Source of the DNA: Aquificota bacterium
GTDB taxonomy: Bacteria > Aquificota > Aquificia > Aquificales > Hydrogenothermaceae
Length of the DNA: 16,234 nucleotides
Direction of reading: 5' to 3'
NCBI GenBank assembly: GCA_013153765.1
Contig: JAADDT010000082.1
Location: 1-16,234, forward strand
Below the pieces are notes generated by a model. The model was not told the origin of the DNA and made no database searches. It was given only the letters and a program-made list of their open reading frames with translations. The position numbers and the translations under genes were made by a program. Shown here piece by piece: positions 7,886 through 15,566 of the stretch (within the stretch, counting starts at the first letter, position 1; each line of letters starts with the position of its first letter).

Positions 7886-9322
7886 TTATAGTCTGTGGTA
7901 AGCCGCTATAGCCGCGGAAATCACCGTGGCAAGGTCTTCAGGGTCGCCTTCTTCAGCCTTCAGCTTGAATTTAGGCAGTTTTTTATCTATGTATCCCGTA
8001 TCAAACTTGCCTGCCATAAAGTCCTTGTCCCTTACAATCTGCCTTAAAAGTGGCAGGTTCGTAGGTACGCCCCTTACCTGAAACTCGTCCAGAGCCCTTT
8101 TTGCCCTGTTTACCGTCTGCTCCCAGCTTAAAGCCCAGACTGTAAGCTTGGCTATCATACTGTCGTAGTAAGGTGGTATTATGTAGTCCTTGTAAACAGC
8201 CGCATCTATACGGACGCCGGGACCTCCCGGAGAGTAGTAAGAGGTAATCCTTCCCGGTGAAGGTGCAAAGCCTTTTTTAGGGTCTTCCGCATTTATCCTG
8301 AACTCTATGGCGTATCCCCTGAAGCTTATGTCCTCCTGAAGGAAAGGTAGTTTTGAGCCTTCCGCTATCTGTATCATCCTTTGGACAAGGTCAACGCCCG
8401 TCACCGTTTCCGTAACGGTATGCTCAACCTGTAGCCTTGTGTTCATCTCTATGAAGTAAAAGTTATCATCTTCATCAACAAGGAACTCAAGCGTTCCAAC
8501 GTTTTCGTATCCCAGCTTAAACATTGATTTGACGGCAACTCTGTAAAGCTCCCTCCTTACTTCCTCACTCAGTCTGGGAGACGGTGCTATCTCAACCACC
8601 TTTTGGTGTCTCCTCTGGATTGAACAGTCCCTTTCCCCCAGATGTATAACGTTTCCGTACTTGTCAGCCATTATTTGTATTTCTATGTGTCTCGGATTTT
8701 TCACGTATTTTTCTATAAAAACATCACCTTTGCCGAAGAACTTTTCCGCCTCGCTTGTGGCAGACCTGAAAAGCTCCTCAAACTCGCTTTCCTTTTCAAC
8801 AATCCGCATTCCACGACCGCCGCCGCCGTAAGCGGCTTTTATGATAACCGGAAAGCCTATTTTTTTTGCCACTTTTTTCGCTTCTTCAATGTCCGTTATC
8901 GGCTCGTCCGTCCCGGGAAGGACAGGCACGCCAACCTCACGCATAGCTTTCTTTGACTTTATCTTGTCCCCAAAAAGCTCTATATGTTCAGGTTTGGGAC
9001 CGATAAAAGTAATCCCTTTTTTCTCACAGTACCTTGCAAAGTCCGCATTTTCCGAAAGGAAACCGTATCCCGGGTGTATTGCATCACATCTGGTCTGCCT
9101 TGCCAGATCAACGATTTTGTAAAAGTTCAGGTATGCCTTTACAGGGTCGCCGGATATCATGTAAGCTTCGTCAGCTTTTTTTACCCAGATACCGTTGTGG
9201 TCAGCCTCCGAGTATATGGCTACCGTTCTTATGCCAAGCTCCTTACAGGCTCTTATTATTCTGGTAGCAACTTCGCCCCTGTTTGCCACCAGAACCTTTT
9301 TTATTTTTTTCTTCCTTCCCAT
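7886..9322 (-). CDS. Biotin carboxylase subunit (CfiB/PycA-type 2-oxoacid or acetyl-CoA carboxylase)
   Basis: ATP-dependent carboxylation of biotin on a carrier protein; the carboxyl group then goes to pyruvate, 2-oxoglutarate or acetyl-CoA. The 478 residues contain the N-terminal LVANRGEVATRI, Lys162 and the ATP-grasp glycine loop GGGGRGM (166-172), ERDCSIQRRHQK (230-241) and EMNTRLQVEH (292-301). All are diagnostic of biotin carboxylases. The length and the C-terminal end AAIAAYHRL resemble the stand-alone subunits of pyruvate carboxylase (PycA) and 2-oxoglutarate carboxylase (CfiB) of Aquificota more than the roughly 450-residue AccC. No biotinyl-carrier or carboxyltransferase gene is adjacent, so the substrate is inferred. 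The ATG at 9322 has GGAGAG upstream and sits 9 bases after the lysC stop. Confidence 0.9.
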   Translation of the reverse strand: MGRKKKIKKVLVANRGEVATRIIRACKELGIRTVAIYSEADHNGIWVKKADEAYMISGDPVKAYLNFYKIVDLARQTRCDAIHPGYGFLSENADFARYCEKKGITFIGPKPEHIELFGDKIKSKKAMREVGVPVLPGTDEPITDIEEAKKVAKKIGFPVIIKAAYGGGGRGMRIVEKESEFEELFRSATSEAEKFFGKGDVFIEKYVKNPRHIEIQIMADKYGNVIHLGERDCSIQRRHQKVVEIAPSPRLSEEVRRELYRVAVKSMFKLGYENVGTLEFLVDEDDNFYFIEMNTRLQVEHTVTETVTGVDLVQRMIQIAEGSKLPFLQEDISFRGYAIEFRINAEDPKKGFAPSPGRITSYYSPGGPGVRIDAAVYKDYIIPPYYDSMIAKLTVWALSWEQTVNRAKRALDEFQVRGVPTNLPLLRQIVRDKDFMAGKFDTGYIDKKLPKFKLKAEEGDPEDLATVISAAIAAYHRL

Positions 9323-9331
9323 TACGCTCTC

Positions 9332-9826
9332 CTACTCTACCACTATTGTTTCCTGATTTTCTATGAAAGCCTCGTGCAACGCCCTTACAGCCAGCTCGGC
9401 GTACTTCTCGTCTATCAGGCAGGATATTTTTATTTCGGAGGTGGATATTGCGTATATGTTTATACCTTCCCTGTAAAGCACCTCAAACATCTTACCTGCT
9501 GTTCCCGCGTGCGTTTTCATTCCCAGACCGACGACGGATATTTTTGCTATCCTGTCGTTCCTTTCAACGCCGGAAGCCCCTACCTCTTCAGCCACTTCCC
9601 TTGCTATCTCCTCCGCAAAGTCCGCATCAACCTTGTTGACGGTGAAGGATATGTCCGTGTAGCCCTCGTGTGATACGTTCTGGACTATCATGTCAACCAC
9701 TATGTTGTTGTCCCCCAACGCCCTAAACAGCTTTGCGGCAATCCCCGGTTTGTCCGGAACCTTTACCACCGTAATTTTGGACTCTTTAAGCTCGTGGCTT
9801 ATTCCCCTTACGGCTATCTTTTCCAT
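9332..9826 (-). other. Putative internal lysC start giving a 164-residue beta subunit
   Basis: An in-frame ATG at codon 247 (9824-9826 on the minus strand) is preceded by GGAGGA at 9842-9837, an 11-base spacing. Translation from here would give a 164-residue protein holding only the two ACT domains. In Bacillus subtilis and Corynebacterium glutamicum, and in Thermus, aspartate kinase is an alpha2-beta2 enzyme whose beta subunit is made from just such an internal start (about 160-170 residues). Here the length and place agree closely. The ribosome site also encodes VEEN in LysC, so coincidence cannot be excluded. Confidence 0.45.
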
Positions 9827-10564
9827 CTCTTCGTTTTCCTCCACTATCCAAGTCCCTTCCTCCTCTATGAAGGAGGACTTGACGTGTATTCTAACTCCGT
9901 ATTTTGCGGCAAACTCCACAGACCTTATCTGCATCACTTTAGAGCCAAGTGATGCCATTTCCATCATCTCTTCGTAAGAGATTACGGGTATTTTCCTTGC
10001 GTTTTCCACTATCCGCGGGTCTGCCGTATAAACGCCTGCCACGTCCGTATAAATCTCACACACGTCAGCCTTTAAGGCGGCGGCAAGTGCCACTGCAGTG
10101 GTGTCAGAGCCTCCCCTTCCAAGGGTGGTAATGTCCCCAAAGCTGTCTATCCCCTGAAATCCGGCTACTATAACCACCTTTCCCTTTTCAAGCTCCTCCT
10201 GTATCCTGCCTGTCTCTATCTTCCTTATTCTGGCTTTCGTGTGTGCGTCGTCCGTGTATATAGGCACCTGCCAGCCTGTAAGACTTACCGCATCTATACC
10301 TATTTCTTTTAGTGCTATCGCTATCAGACCTATAGCCACCTGCTCCCCGGTTGACACTACCATGTCTTGCTCCCGAGGGTCAGGTCTGGCTGACAGCTCA
10401 CGGGTAAGTGCAAGCAGTCTGTCCGTCTCACCGGACATTGCAGATGAGACGACCACAACCTTATTACCGCTGTCAACCGCCTTTTTTATCTTTTTTGCTA
10501 CGTTTTTTATCCTTTCAACGCTACCGACGGAAGTACCACCGTATTTCTGGACGATCAGGGACAA
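9332..10564 (-). CDS. lysC: Aspartate kinase with two ACT domains
   Basis: LysC phosphorylates aspartate, the first step to lysine, threonine, methionine and diaminopimelate. The 410 residues match the single-function Bacillus-type enzyme (about 400). KYGGTSVGS (7-15) starts the amino-acid kinase domain; [12 protein letters not shown] (149-160) and [12 protein letters not shown] (172-183) form the active site. Two ACT domains follow, at about 263-320 ([13 protein letters not shown]) and 340-403 (ISVVGLGM), where lysine and/or threonine feedback is expected. The start is TTG at 10564, with GGAGG and a closer AGGA upstream, 6 bases after pabC. An in-frame ATG at codon 247 may start a separate regulatory subunit (described separately). 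No homoserine dehydrogenase fusion is present. Confidence 0.97.
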   Translation of the reverse strand: MSLIVQKYGGTSVGSVERIKNVAKKIKKAVDSGNKVVVVSSAMSGETDRLLALTRELSARPDPREQDMVVSTGEQVAIGLIAIALKEIGIDAVSLTGWQVPIYTDDAHTKARIRKIETGRIQEELEKGKVVIVAGFQGIDSFGDITTLGRGGSDTTAVALAAALKADVCEIYTDVAGVYTADPRIVENARKIPVISYEEMMEMASLGSKVMQIRSVEFAAKYGVRIHVKSSFIEEEGTWIVEENEEMEKIAVRGISHELKESKITVVKVPDKPGIAAKLFRALGDNNIVVDMIVQNVSHEGYTDISFTVNKVDADFAEEIAREVAEEVGASGVERNDRIAKISVVGLGMKTHAGTAGKMFEVLYREGINIYAISTSEIKISCLIDEKYAELAVRALHEAFIENQETIVVE

Positions 10565-10570
10565 TTAATC

Positions 10571-11326
10571 CTACACCTCCGCACTAAAATCAAAATTTTC
10601 CACTCTAATTATACCATTTAGGGAATTTGTGATAAAAATGATGTCCGCATTTTTCAGCTCTTCCAGATAAAACCTGCCCTCAACCACAGTAAAGCCTTCC
10701 TTCTTTGCCTCCTCAATAACGACCTCCCTCGTTATTCCCGGAAGCAGACCGCAGTCAACGGAAGGTGTGTATAGAAACCTTCCTTTTGCCCAGAAAATAT
10801 TGGCTGAAGTGGTCTCGGTAATCTCCCCGTTTTCGTTCAGGAAAAGTGCGTCGTCGTATCCTTTTTCCTTTGCATACCTCCTTGCCACCACCTTTTCCGC
10901 AAAGTTTGTGGTTTTTATCCGCAGGAGAGGATTACTGCTGTGAACTCTAAACGGTGAAAGTGTAAGGGAGATTTTTTCCTTTGGAAAAGGTCTGAAAGGT
11001 TTTGCCACCACCATAAGTCCGGAACCGTAAGGAAGGAGAGGGTAATCCAGATTACCTTCAGACACCAGAACGGTTTTCACGTAAAGGTCCTTTTCCTCGC
11101 ATTTTTTTACCGTCTGGTCAATGTAGTAAAAAAAGTCGTCTTCCGTAATTGGAGGTATTTTGAGGAACTTTGCCCCTTCCTCCAACCGCTGGAAGTGTTT
11201 CTTTATACGGGAAGGATAACCGCCGTTGTACCGGAAGGTCTCAAAAACGCCTTCCCCGTACATTAAAGTCCTTAAAAAAGACCTTTCCTTAAACTCTTCG
11301 CCGTTAAGCGTGATAATCTCTTTCAT
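10571..11326 (-). CDS. pabC: Aminodeoxychorismate lyase / class IV aminotransferase
   Basis: PLP enzyme of fold-type IV (251 residues), most like 4-amino-4-deoxychorismate lyase, which releases pyruvate and p-aminobenzoate for folate. Signatures present are YGEGVFETFR (23-32), the PLP lysine in LRIKTTNF (Lys138), ETTSANIFW (171-179), GLLPGITRE (193-201) and FITNSLNGI near the C-terminus. The TNSL form of the last motif favours PabC over branched-chain or D-amino-acid aminotransferases. The ATG at 11326 overlaps the glycosyltransferase stop as ATGA, with GAGGTG six bases upstream; a GTG three codons earlier lies inside that ribosome site and is less likely. No pabA or pabB is visible. Class IV is sure, the exact substrate less so. 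Confidence 0.82.
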   Translation of the reverse strand: MKEIITLNGEEFKERSFLRTLMYGEGVFETFRYNGGYPSRIKKHFQRLEEGAKFLKIPPITEDDFFYYIDQTVKKCEEKDLYVKTVLVSEGNLDYPLLPYGSGLMVVAKPFRPFPKEKISLTLSPFRVHSSNPLLRIKTTNFAEKVVARRYAKEKGYDDALFLNENGEITETTSANIFWAKGRFLYTPSVDCGLLPGITREVVIEEAKKEGFTVVEGRFYLEELKNADIIFITNSLNGIIRVENFDFSAEV

Positions 11327-12960
11327 CTCACCCACCTCTTTAGTATTAAGTACCTTTTTTCAAAGCCGGAATAGTCGCCGTGCATGGCTTTATAAACGTA
11401 TTTTAATAAAATAGCAAACCTTGACTCACTGCCCCGCCTGTACAGGTAGCCTTCCCACAGGACTACCGCCCCTTCTATCCTGTCCTTGGTCTCCGGCAGG
11501 ACGAGTGCAAGCAGTGGTTTTTTCCGTGAAACCTCCAAAATCTCTTCCGTCCTAACGTCCCTGTAAACCTTTCTCCTTGCGTAGAAAGGTAAATTATGCC
11601 AGAAATACCTTTCCACATACAGGGATATCTCCCTTTCAGGTGCGTTGTCGTTTATAGCCATCCCTATCCTGTCGTAAGGTCTGAACCTTTCAACAACCGG
11701 CAGGGTTGACACGGTAAAAACGAAAAACAGTATCAGTGCGGTAATGTAAGGAAGCAGTCTAACCTCTTTATACCTAATAAGATACACAACAGGAAAGGCA
11801 ACCGCAACGTAGTACATAAGGTCAAGCCTGAACAGGTAAACCAGTCCTGCGGTAGCCACGACGTAAACAGCAACCGGAATTAACAGACTGGCGTAATAAA
11901 AAAACCTGTCAACAGCCGTTTTTGGAATGTGGTTAACCAGATAGTATCCTGCCAGAATGGACATTCCCCCGTGTGCCTGCATTATGTAAACGGGAATTTT
12001 CCCCTTGGCTATGGTGAATATGACCAACATTACGCCGAACCAGACCAGAACAAACAGTAGCTCCCTTCTCCTTTCCCTTAATGCCCTTACCAGAGCATAG
12101 TAAAAAAACAGTGAGTAAGGCAGAAAGCCCCACAGTATTACTACAGGATAAAAGAAAATATCAGAAAAGCCCTTTGATTTTTTAGCCACCGCCCTTCTGA
12201 TGGTCTCGTTAAGTGTGGTCTCTATAAAGCCGGAGCCGAACTTAAGGTACATGTATATGTACCAGCTGAAGCCGATGATAAAAACCAGAGGAAGTCCTAT
12301 TTCCAGATGGAGGAACTTCAGGTCTTTTAAAAAGTCCTTTAGCCTGAAGCCGTTTTCAAAAAGCAGGTATACGATAACTATCCCGCCTATGACGGCTATG
12401 TAAGGAAAGCCCTTCGTCAGAACCACAAGCCCGAGGGAAAGGTAAGAAAGGAGTATGTAAACGAACCTTCTCCTCCTGTATCCTACGATAAAAAAGTAAA
12501 GGGTAAGTGTGAAAAAGAAAGTAAGCGGAACTTCAGGTGAGGCGTACCTTGAGTTGATAACGAACTGGAAGCTGAAAGCCATTACCACAGCTGAAAGGAG
12601 TGCTACCTTCCTGCCGTAAAGCTCCTTTCCTATCAGGTAAACCAGAACATTACTGCCGAAGGCGGTAAGGACTATAGGCAGTCTTGTTGCAAACTCGTTT
12701 ACGCCGAAAATCAGATAGGAAAAAGCCACCAGCCAGTAAGTCATTGGAGGCTTGTTAAACCTCGGCTCGTAGTTGTAGTAAATCTCAAAGAAGTTGCCCC
12801 TTTCAAGCATCTCCCTTGCCGCTTCGGCATAAAACGCCTCGTTAGGTATCCATATGTCGTTAAGCCATATGTTCCACAGGTAAATCAGCAGTGTGAAAAA
12901 CAGGAAAAGTGCAACGAACCACCTGTTTTCAATTAGCTCCTGCGTTTTTTTAAAGTCCAT
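11323..12960 (-). CDS. ArnT-like GT-C glycosyltransferase, polytopic membrane protein
   Basis: A 545-residue integral membrane protein of the PMT/ArnT (PMT_2) superfamily, which moves sugars from polyprenyl-phosphate carriers to lipid or protein acceptors on the outer face of the inner membrane. About a dozen hydrophobic helices fill residues 14-425, followed by a C-terminal soluble domain of about 120 residues. The first periplasmic loop has PNEAFYAEAAREM (39-51), matching the DExxYAEIAREM motif of ArnT, then FNKPPMTYW (68-76). SPEVPLTFF (141-149) matches the second acidic loop (usually TDMPLTFF). Asn40 stands where ArnT has a catalytically important Asp. The ATG at 12960 follows AAAGGAAAAG. 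It is the first gene of the eight-gene operon and overlaps pabC by 4 bases. Donor and acceptor are unknown. Confidence 0.85.
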   Translation of the reverse strand: MDFKKTQELIENRWFVALFLFFTLLIYLWNIWLNDIWIPNEAFYAEAAREMLERGNFFEIYYNYEPRFNKPPMTYWLVAFSYLIFGVNEFATRLPIVLTAFGSNVLVYLIGKELYGRKVALLSAVVMAFSFQFVINSRYASPEVPLTFFFTLTLYFFIVGYRRRRFVYILLSYLSLGLVVLTKGFPYIAVIGGIVIVYLLFENGFRLKDFLKDLKFLHLEIGLPLVFIIGFSWYIYMYLKFGSGFIETTLNETIRRAVAKKSKGFSDIFFYPVVILWGFLPYSLFFYYALVRALRERRRELLFVLVWFGVMLVIFTIAKGKIPVYIMQAHGGMSILAGYYLVNHIPKTAVDRFFYYASLLIPVAVYVVATAGLVYLFRLDLMYYVAVAFPVVYLIRYKEVRLLPYITALILFFVFTVSTLPVVERFRPYDRIGMAINDNAPEREISLYVERYFWHNLPFYARRKVYRDVRTEEILEVSRKKPLLALVLPETKDRIEGAVVLWEGYLYRRGSESRFAILLKYVYKAMHGDYSGFEKRYLILKRWVR

Positions 12961-13033
12961 CTTTTCCTTTAAGTGGTGATTTTTCGGTTAGAATATTCTA
13001 ATATATTTGCTTTAAGCCTTCAGGAGGTTTTTA
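12961..13033. promoter_or_regulatory. Divergent promoter region between the eight-gene operon and tauE-mqnA
   Basis: A 73-base spacer that must hold promoters for both operons. It carries TAATAT at 12999-13004 as a possible -10 for the rightward pair, a palindrome at its centre (listed separately), AAAGGAAAAG for the glycosyltransferase ATG on the minus strand and AGGAGG at 13022-13027 for the TTG at 13034. No convincing -35 is visible in either direction, which could mean a regulated promoter. Confidence 0.5.
12988..13001. promoter_or_regulatory. Perfect 14-base palindrome, candidate operator
   Basis: TTAGAATATTCTAA is identical to its own reverse complement. It lies in the middle of the 73-base divergent spacer and overlaps the only -10-like element there. 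A dimeric regulator bound here could control both operons. Its size and AT-rich form are typical of operators, but the regulator is unknown and an AT-rich palindrome can arise by chance. Confidence 0.4.
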
Positions 13034-14098
13034 TTGGAAATATACCTGCCGGTGGCTGACGTTAGCGTTAACCTGCTGGTAATACTCGGTCTCGGTCTTG
13101 TTGTCGGCTTTTTTTCAGGTATGCTTGGAATAGGCGGAGGGATAATCCTTAATCCCACACTGATAAAACTCGGTATTCCGCCTATCGTAACCGTCGGCAC
13201 ATCCGTTGCCCAGATGGTAGGAGCTACCATTTCAGGTTTTATAGCCCACTTAAGGCTGAAAAACATAGACCTTAAGCTGGGAAGTGTCCTTGTTCTGTCC
13301 GGTTTTATAGGCGGAGGACTGGGAGTTTTCCTGACGAAAATACTTGAGGAGGCGGGACAGTTCAGGACTTTCGTCCTTTCCTTTTACGCTTTTTATCTGG
13401 CTTTTACAGGCATTACTATGTTTGTTGACATTCTGGGAAGGAAAAAAAGGGAAAAAAGGAAGGGAAGCCTCCACAGGCTTTTGGAAAAACTCCCCTTCCA
13501 GTACGATTTCCGTTTCGGCAGGTTTTCAGTCCTTATCCCTATAGGAATAGGTATGGTTTCCGGCTTCCTTGCCGCCGTAATGGGTGTCGGCGGAGGTTTC
13601 GTAGTAATACCTGCCCTTATGTATCTGGCAGGACTTAACATACAGCAGGCGGTCGGTATGAGTTTGTTCCAGATGGTTTTCATAACATCTTTCCTTACAT
13701 ACTTCCACGGCGTCGTTAACCACGGCGTTGACATAGTCCTTGCCCTCCTGCTTATGGCAGGCTCTTCCTTCGGTGCGGTTTTCGGCTCTGCCGTAGGACA
13801 CAGGATAAGCAGAAGGATAACCAAGCTTATTATGGCAACGCTCGTGTCCGCAGTATCCATTTTAAGCTTTTACCAGCTTTTTACAGACGGTAAGGAGACG
13901 GAAAGGAGGACGGTACACCACGTTGACAATCCTATTTCGGACTTTGCCTTTAACCATCCGGAGGTTTACTCCCTTACGGTTATAATTGTAAGTCTGGTGG
14001 CAGGTACTATAATAAGTATGGTTGCCCACAGGGTAAAACTACTGATAGAGATTTACATTGAAAAGCTAAAATACGGCAAGGAGAAGAAAAGCCATTGA
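13034..14098 (+). CDS. TauE/SafE-family membrane transporter with C-terminal extension
   Basis: Permease of the TauE/SafE (former DUF81) family, whose members move sulfite, sulfoacetate or other small anions. The 354 residues show the two-repeat plan: MLGIGGGIILNP (30-41) opens the first half and MGVGGGFVVIPAL (173-185) the second. They are joined by a basic loop (about 134-160, KKREKRKG). After the usual 250-280 residues there is a soluble stretch with HH at about 295, one more hydrophobic helix (about 311-331) and a Lys-rich tail. The TTG start at 13034 has a strong AGGAGG six bases upstream. It is the first gene of a two-gene rightward operon and overlaps mqnA by 4 bases. The substrate is not shown by sequence; sulfur anions are plausible for a lithotroph. 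Confidence 0.85.
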   Translation: MEIYLPVADVSVNLLVILGLGLVVGFFSGMLGIGGGIILNPTLIKLGIPPIVTVGTSVAQMVGATISGFIAHLRLKNIDLKLGSVLVLSGFIGGGLGVFLTKILEEAGQFRTFVLSFYAFYLAFTGITMFVDILGRKKREKRKGSLHRLLEKLPFQYDFRFGRFSVLIPIGIGMVSGFLAAVMGVGGGFVVIPALMYLAGLNIQQAVGMSLFQMVFITSFLTYFHGVVNHGVDIVLALLLMAGSSFGAVFGSAVGHRISRRITKLIMATLVSAVSILSFYQLFTDGKETERRTVHHVDNPISDFAFNHPEVYSLTVIIVSLVAGTIISMVAHRVKLLIEIYIEKLKYGKEKKSH

Positions 14099-14865
14099 GA
14101 ATAGGCTGGATAGACTACCTGAACACACTGCCGTTTAATTTTGAAAAAACAGGCGTAAAACCTCCCTTCAGCTACAGGCTGGTTAAGGGAGTGCCTTCCC
14201 GGATAAACAGGCTCATATCGGAAGGGAAGGTTGATGCCGGTTTCATATCTTCAGCCCACTACATTGAGAACTTTGAAAGCCTTTACGTACTGCCCCATCT
14301 GTCAGTAAGCTCCCTAAACAGGGTAAGGTCTGTAATAATACTGTCTGACAAGCCCCTTGAGAAGGTCAGGACGGTCTACCTTACGGACGCCTCAAAAACC
14401 TCCAGATACCTTACGCAGGTTATCTTCAGCAGGTTTTTAGACAGGCAGGTTGATTACAGAGATTTCAGGCAGGGAGAGGAACTGAAGGATAAGGAGGCAG
14501 TCCTTCTGATAGGAGACAACGCAATAAAACACGCAGGTGCGAAAAGGTTTACCTACGACCTTTCAAGCATATGGTACAGGGAAACAGGTCTGCCGTTCGT
14601 TTTTGCCCTGTGGTCTGTAAGGGAGGATTTTTACAGGAACGAAAGGGAAAAGGTGAAAGCCCTACATCAGGTCTTGAAAAGCTCAAAGGAAAGGTTCTTT
14701 TCACAGATAGAAAGATACGGACTGGAAGAAAGCCAGAAAGGTTATTTAAAAAATCTGGACTACAGCCTGACGGAAAAGCATTTGGAAAGCCTTAAGCTCT
14801 TTTCCCGATACCTGAAGGAGATGGGACTGGTGAAGGAGACGCCGGTTTTCCGCTTTACCGGTTAG
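14095..14865 (+). CDS. mqnA: Chorismate dehydratase, futalosine menaquinone pathway
   Basis: MqnA dehydrates chorismate to 3-[(1-carboxyvinyl)oxy]benzoate, the first step of the futalosine route to menaquinone. The 256 residues have a periplasmic-binding-like fold. The N-terminal IGWIDYLNTLPF, the SEGKVDAGFISSAHY region (58-72), LLIGDNAI (about 141-148) and TGLPFVFALW (about 165-174) match MqnA. MqnD is a related fold and a less likely alternative. The TTG at 14095 overlaps the transporter stop (TTGA), with AAGGAG 11 bases upstream, so translation is probably coupled. The gene converges on nfi with an 11-base overlap. No other mqn gene is in the window. The gene implies that the organism uses menaquinone or a derivative. 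Confidence 0.9.
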   Translation: MRIGWIDYLNTLPFNFEKTGVKPPFSYRLVKGVPSRINRLISEGKVDAGFISSAHYIENFESLYVLPHLSVSSLNRVRSVIILSDKPLEKVRTVYLTDASKTSRYLTQVIFSRFLDRQVDYRDFRQGEELKDKEAVLLIGDNAIKHAGAKRFTYDLSSIWYRETGLPFVFALWSVREDFYRNEREKVKALHQVLKSSKERFFSQIERYGLEESQKGYLKNLDYSLTEKHLESLKLFSRYLKEMGLVKETPVFRFTG

Positions 14866-15565
14866 TCCGTTTGTTTTTCCCCTTTAAAAAAGCCTTCCTG
14901 TACCTCTGGAGTAGAAGGTGTGCCCTCCTCGTCGGCTCCGGCAGTTTGTAGTCTGTAGTCGTTTTTTTCAAAAGCTCCAGACTGCCGTCAACGGATATGT
15001 TGTTTCCCGGAGATATAAAAACCGGATTTGCGTTCCTTCTGGTTCTTACCACGTATCCCCTCTTTTCCCCGTCAACGAAAACCGGACTGTGTGCAAACTT
15101 TTCGTTTTCCGGCATCTGGTAATCCCCTACCAGCTTTGACTTGCCACAGCCCACGCAAACCGTATCTGTAAGGACGCCGAAATGGGAAGCAATCCCCATC
15201 TTCCGAGGGTGTAGAATGCCCATACCGTCCACTATGAAAGCGTCCGGCTTTACCTTCAGCTTTTCGTAAGCCTCCATTATTACAGGTAGCTCCCTGTACG
15301 CAAGGAAAGTAGGAACGTAAGGAAATTCAACCGTCTTTTCTGCAAAGACCGTATCAACAGTCCTGAAGCCGTCCTTCAGGTCTAAAACGGTGATGCAGGC
15401 TATACCTGTCGTAATAGGAGACCGTATGTCCGTAAAGGTCACGTCTATACCTGCAACAGTCCTTATTTCGTCAACAGGTATCCTGTCCTGAAGGTTCAGC
15501 TTTTTTGACAGCTTTAACTGTTCTTTCTTTAGCTTTTCAACCAGTTTTTTATCCACCTTTTCCAT
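14855..15565 (-). CDS. nfi: Endonuclease V
   Basis: Endonuclease V cuts DNA one phosphodiester 3' of deaminated bases such as hypoxanthine, useful at high temperature where deamination is fast. The 236 residues carry VAGIDVTF (Asp41), the PYVP wedge motif (82-85), Glu92 in YRELP, VDGMGILHPRKMGIASH (Asp113, His119, His128), and GCGKSKLVG, where Lys142 matches the conserved Lys. PVFISPGN at 171-178 is also typical. The ATG at 15565 comes one base after the proB stop, with GGTGGTG upstream, so it is in an operon with proB. The 3' end overlaps mqnA by 11 bases. The C-terminal tail is basic. All catalytic acidic residues are present. Confidence 0.95.
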   Translation of the reverse strand: MEKVDKKLVEKLKKEQLKLSKKLNLQDRIPVDEIRTVAGIDVTFTDIRSPITTGIACITVLDLKDGFRTVDTVFAEKTVEFPYVPTFLAYRELPVIMEAYEKLKVKPDAFIVDGMGILHPRKMGIASHFGVLTDTVCVGCGKSKLVGDYQMPENEKFAHSPVFVDGEKRGYVVRTRRNANPVFISPGNNISVDGSLELLKKTTTDYKLPEPTRRAHLLLQRYRKAFLKGKNKRTNR

Positions 15566-15566
15566 C

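Noticed and set aside
8984..9673. Long open frame (229 codons) on the plus strand opposite the biotin carboxylase and lysC
   Set aside because: It is antisense to two certain genes, its product has no recognisable domain and is rich in Tyr, Phe, Val and Cys, as expected from reading AGG/AAG-rich sense codons backwards. No ribosome site supports it.
12988..13001. Palindrome as a heat-shock element (it contains GAA and TTC repeats)
   Set aside because: That pattern is eukaryotic; in bacteria heat-shock control uses CIRCE or sigma-32 type sites, which do not match.
13393..13860. Open frame of 155 codons on the minus strand opposite the TauE-like gene
   Set aside because: Antisense shadow of a membrane protein gene with intact family motifs; no ribosome site and no domain.
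14840..14892. Possible intrinsic terminator at the mqnA/nfi junction (CCGGT...ACCGG, then T-rich sequence)
   Set aside because: The stem is only five pairs with a ten-base loop, and the T-run begins more than ten bases after it.
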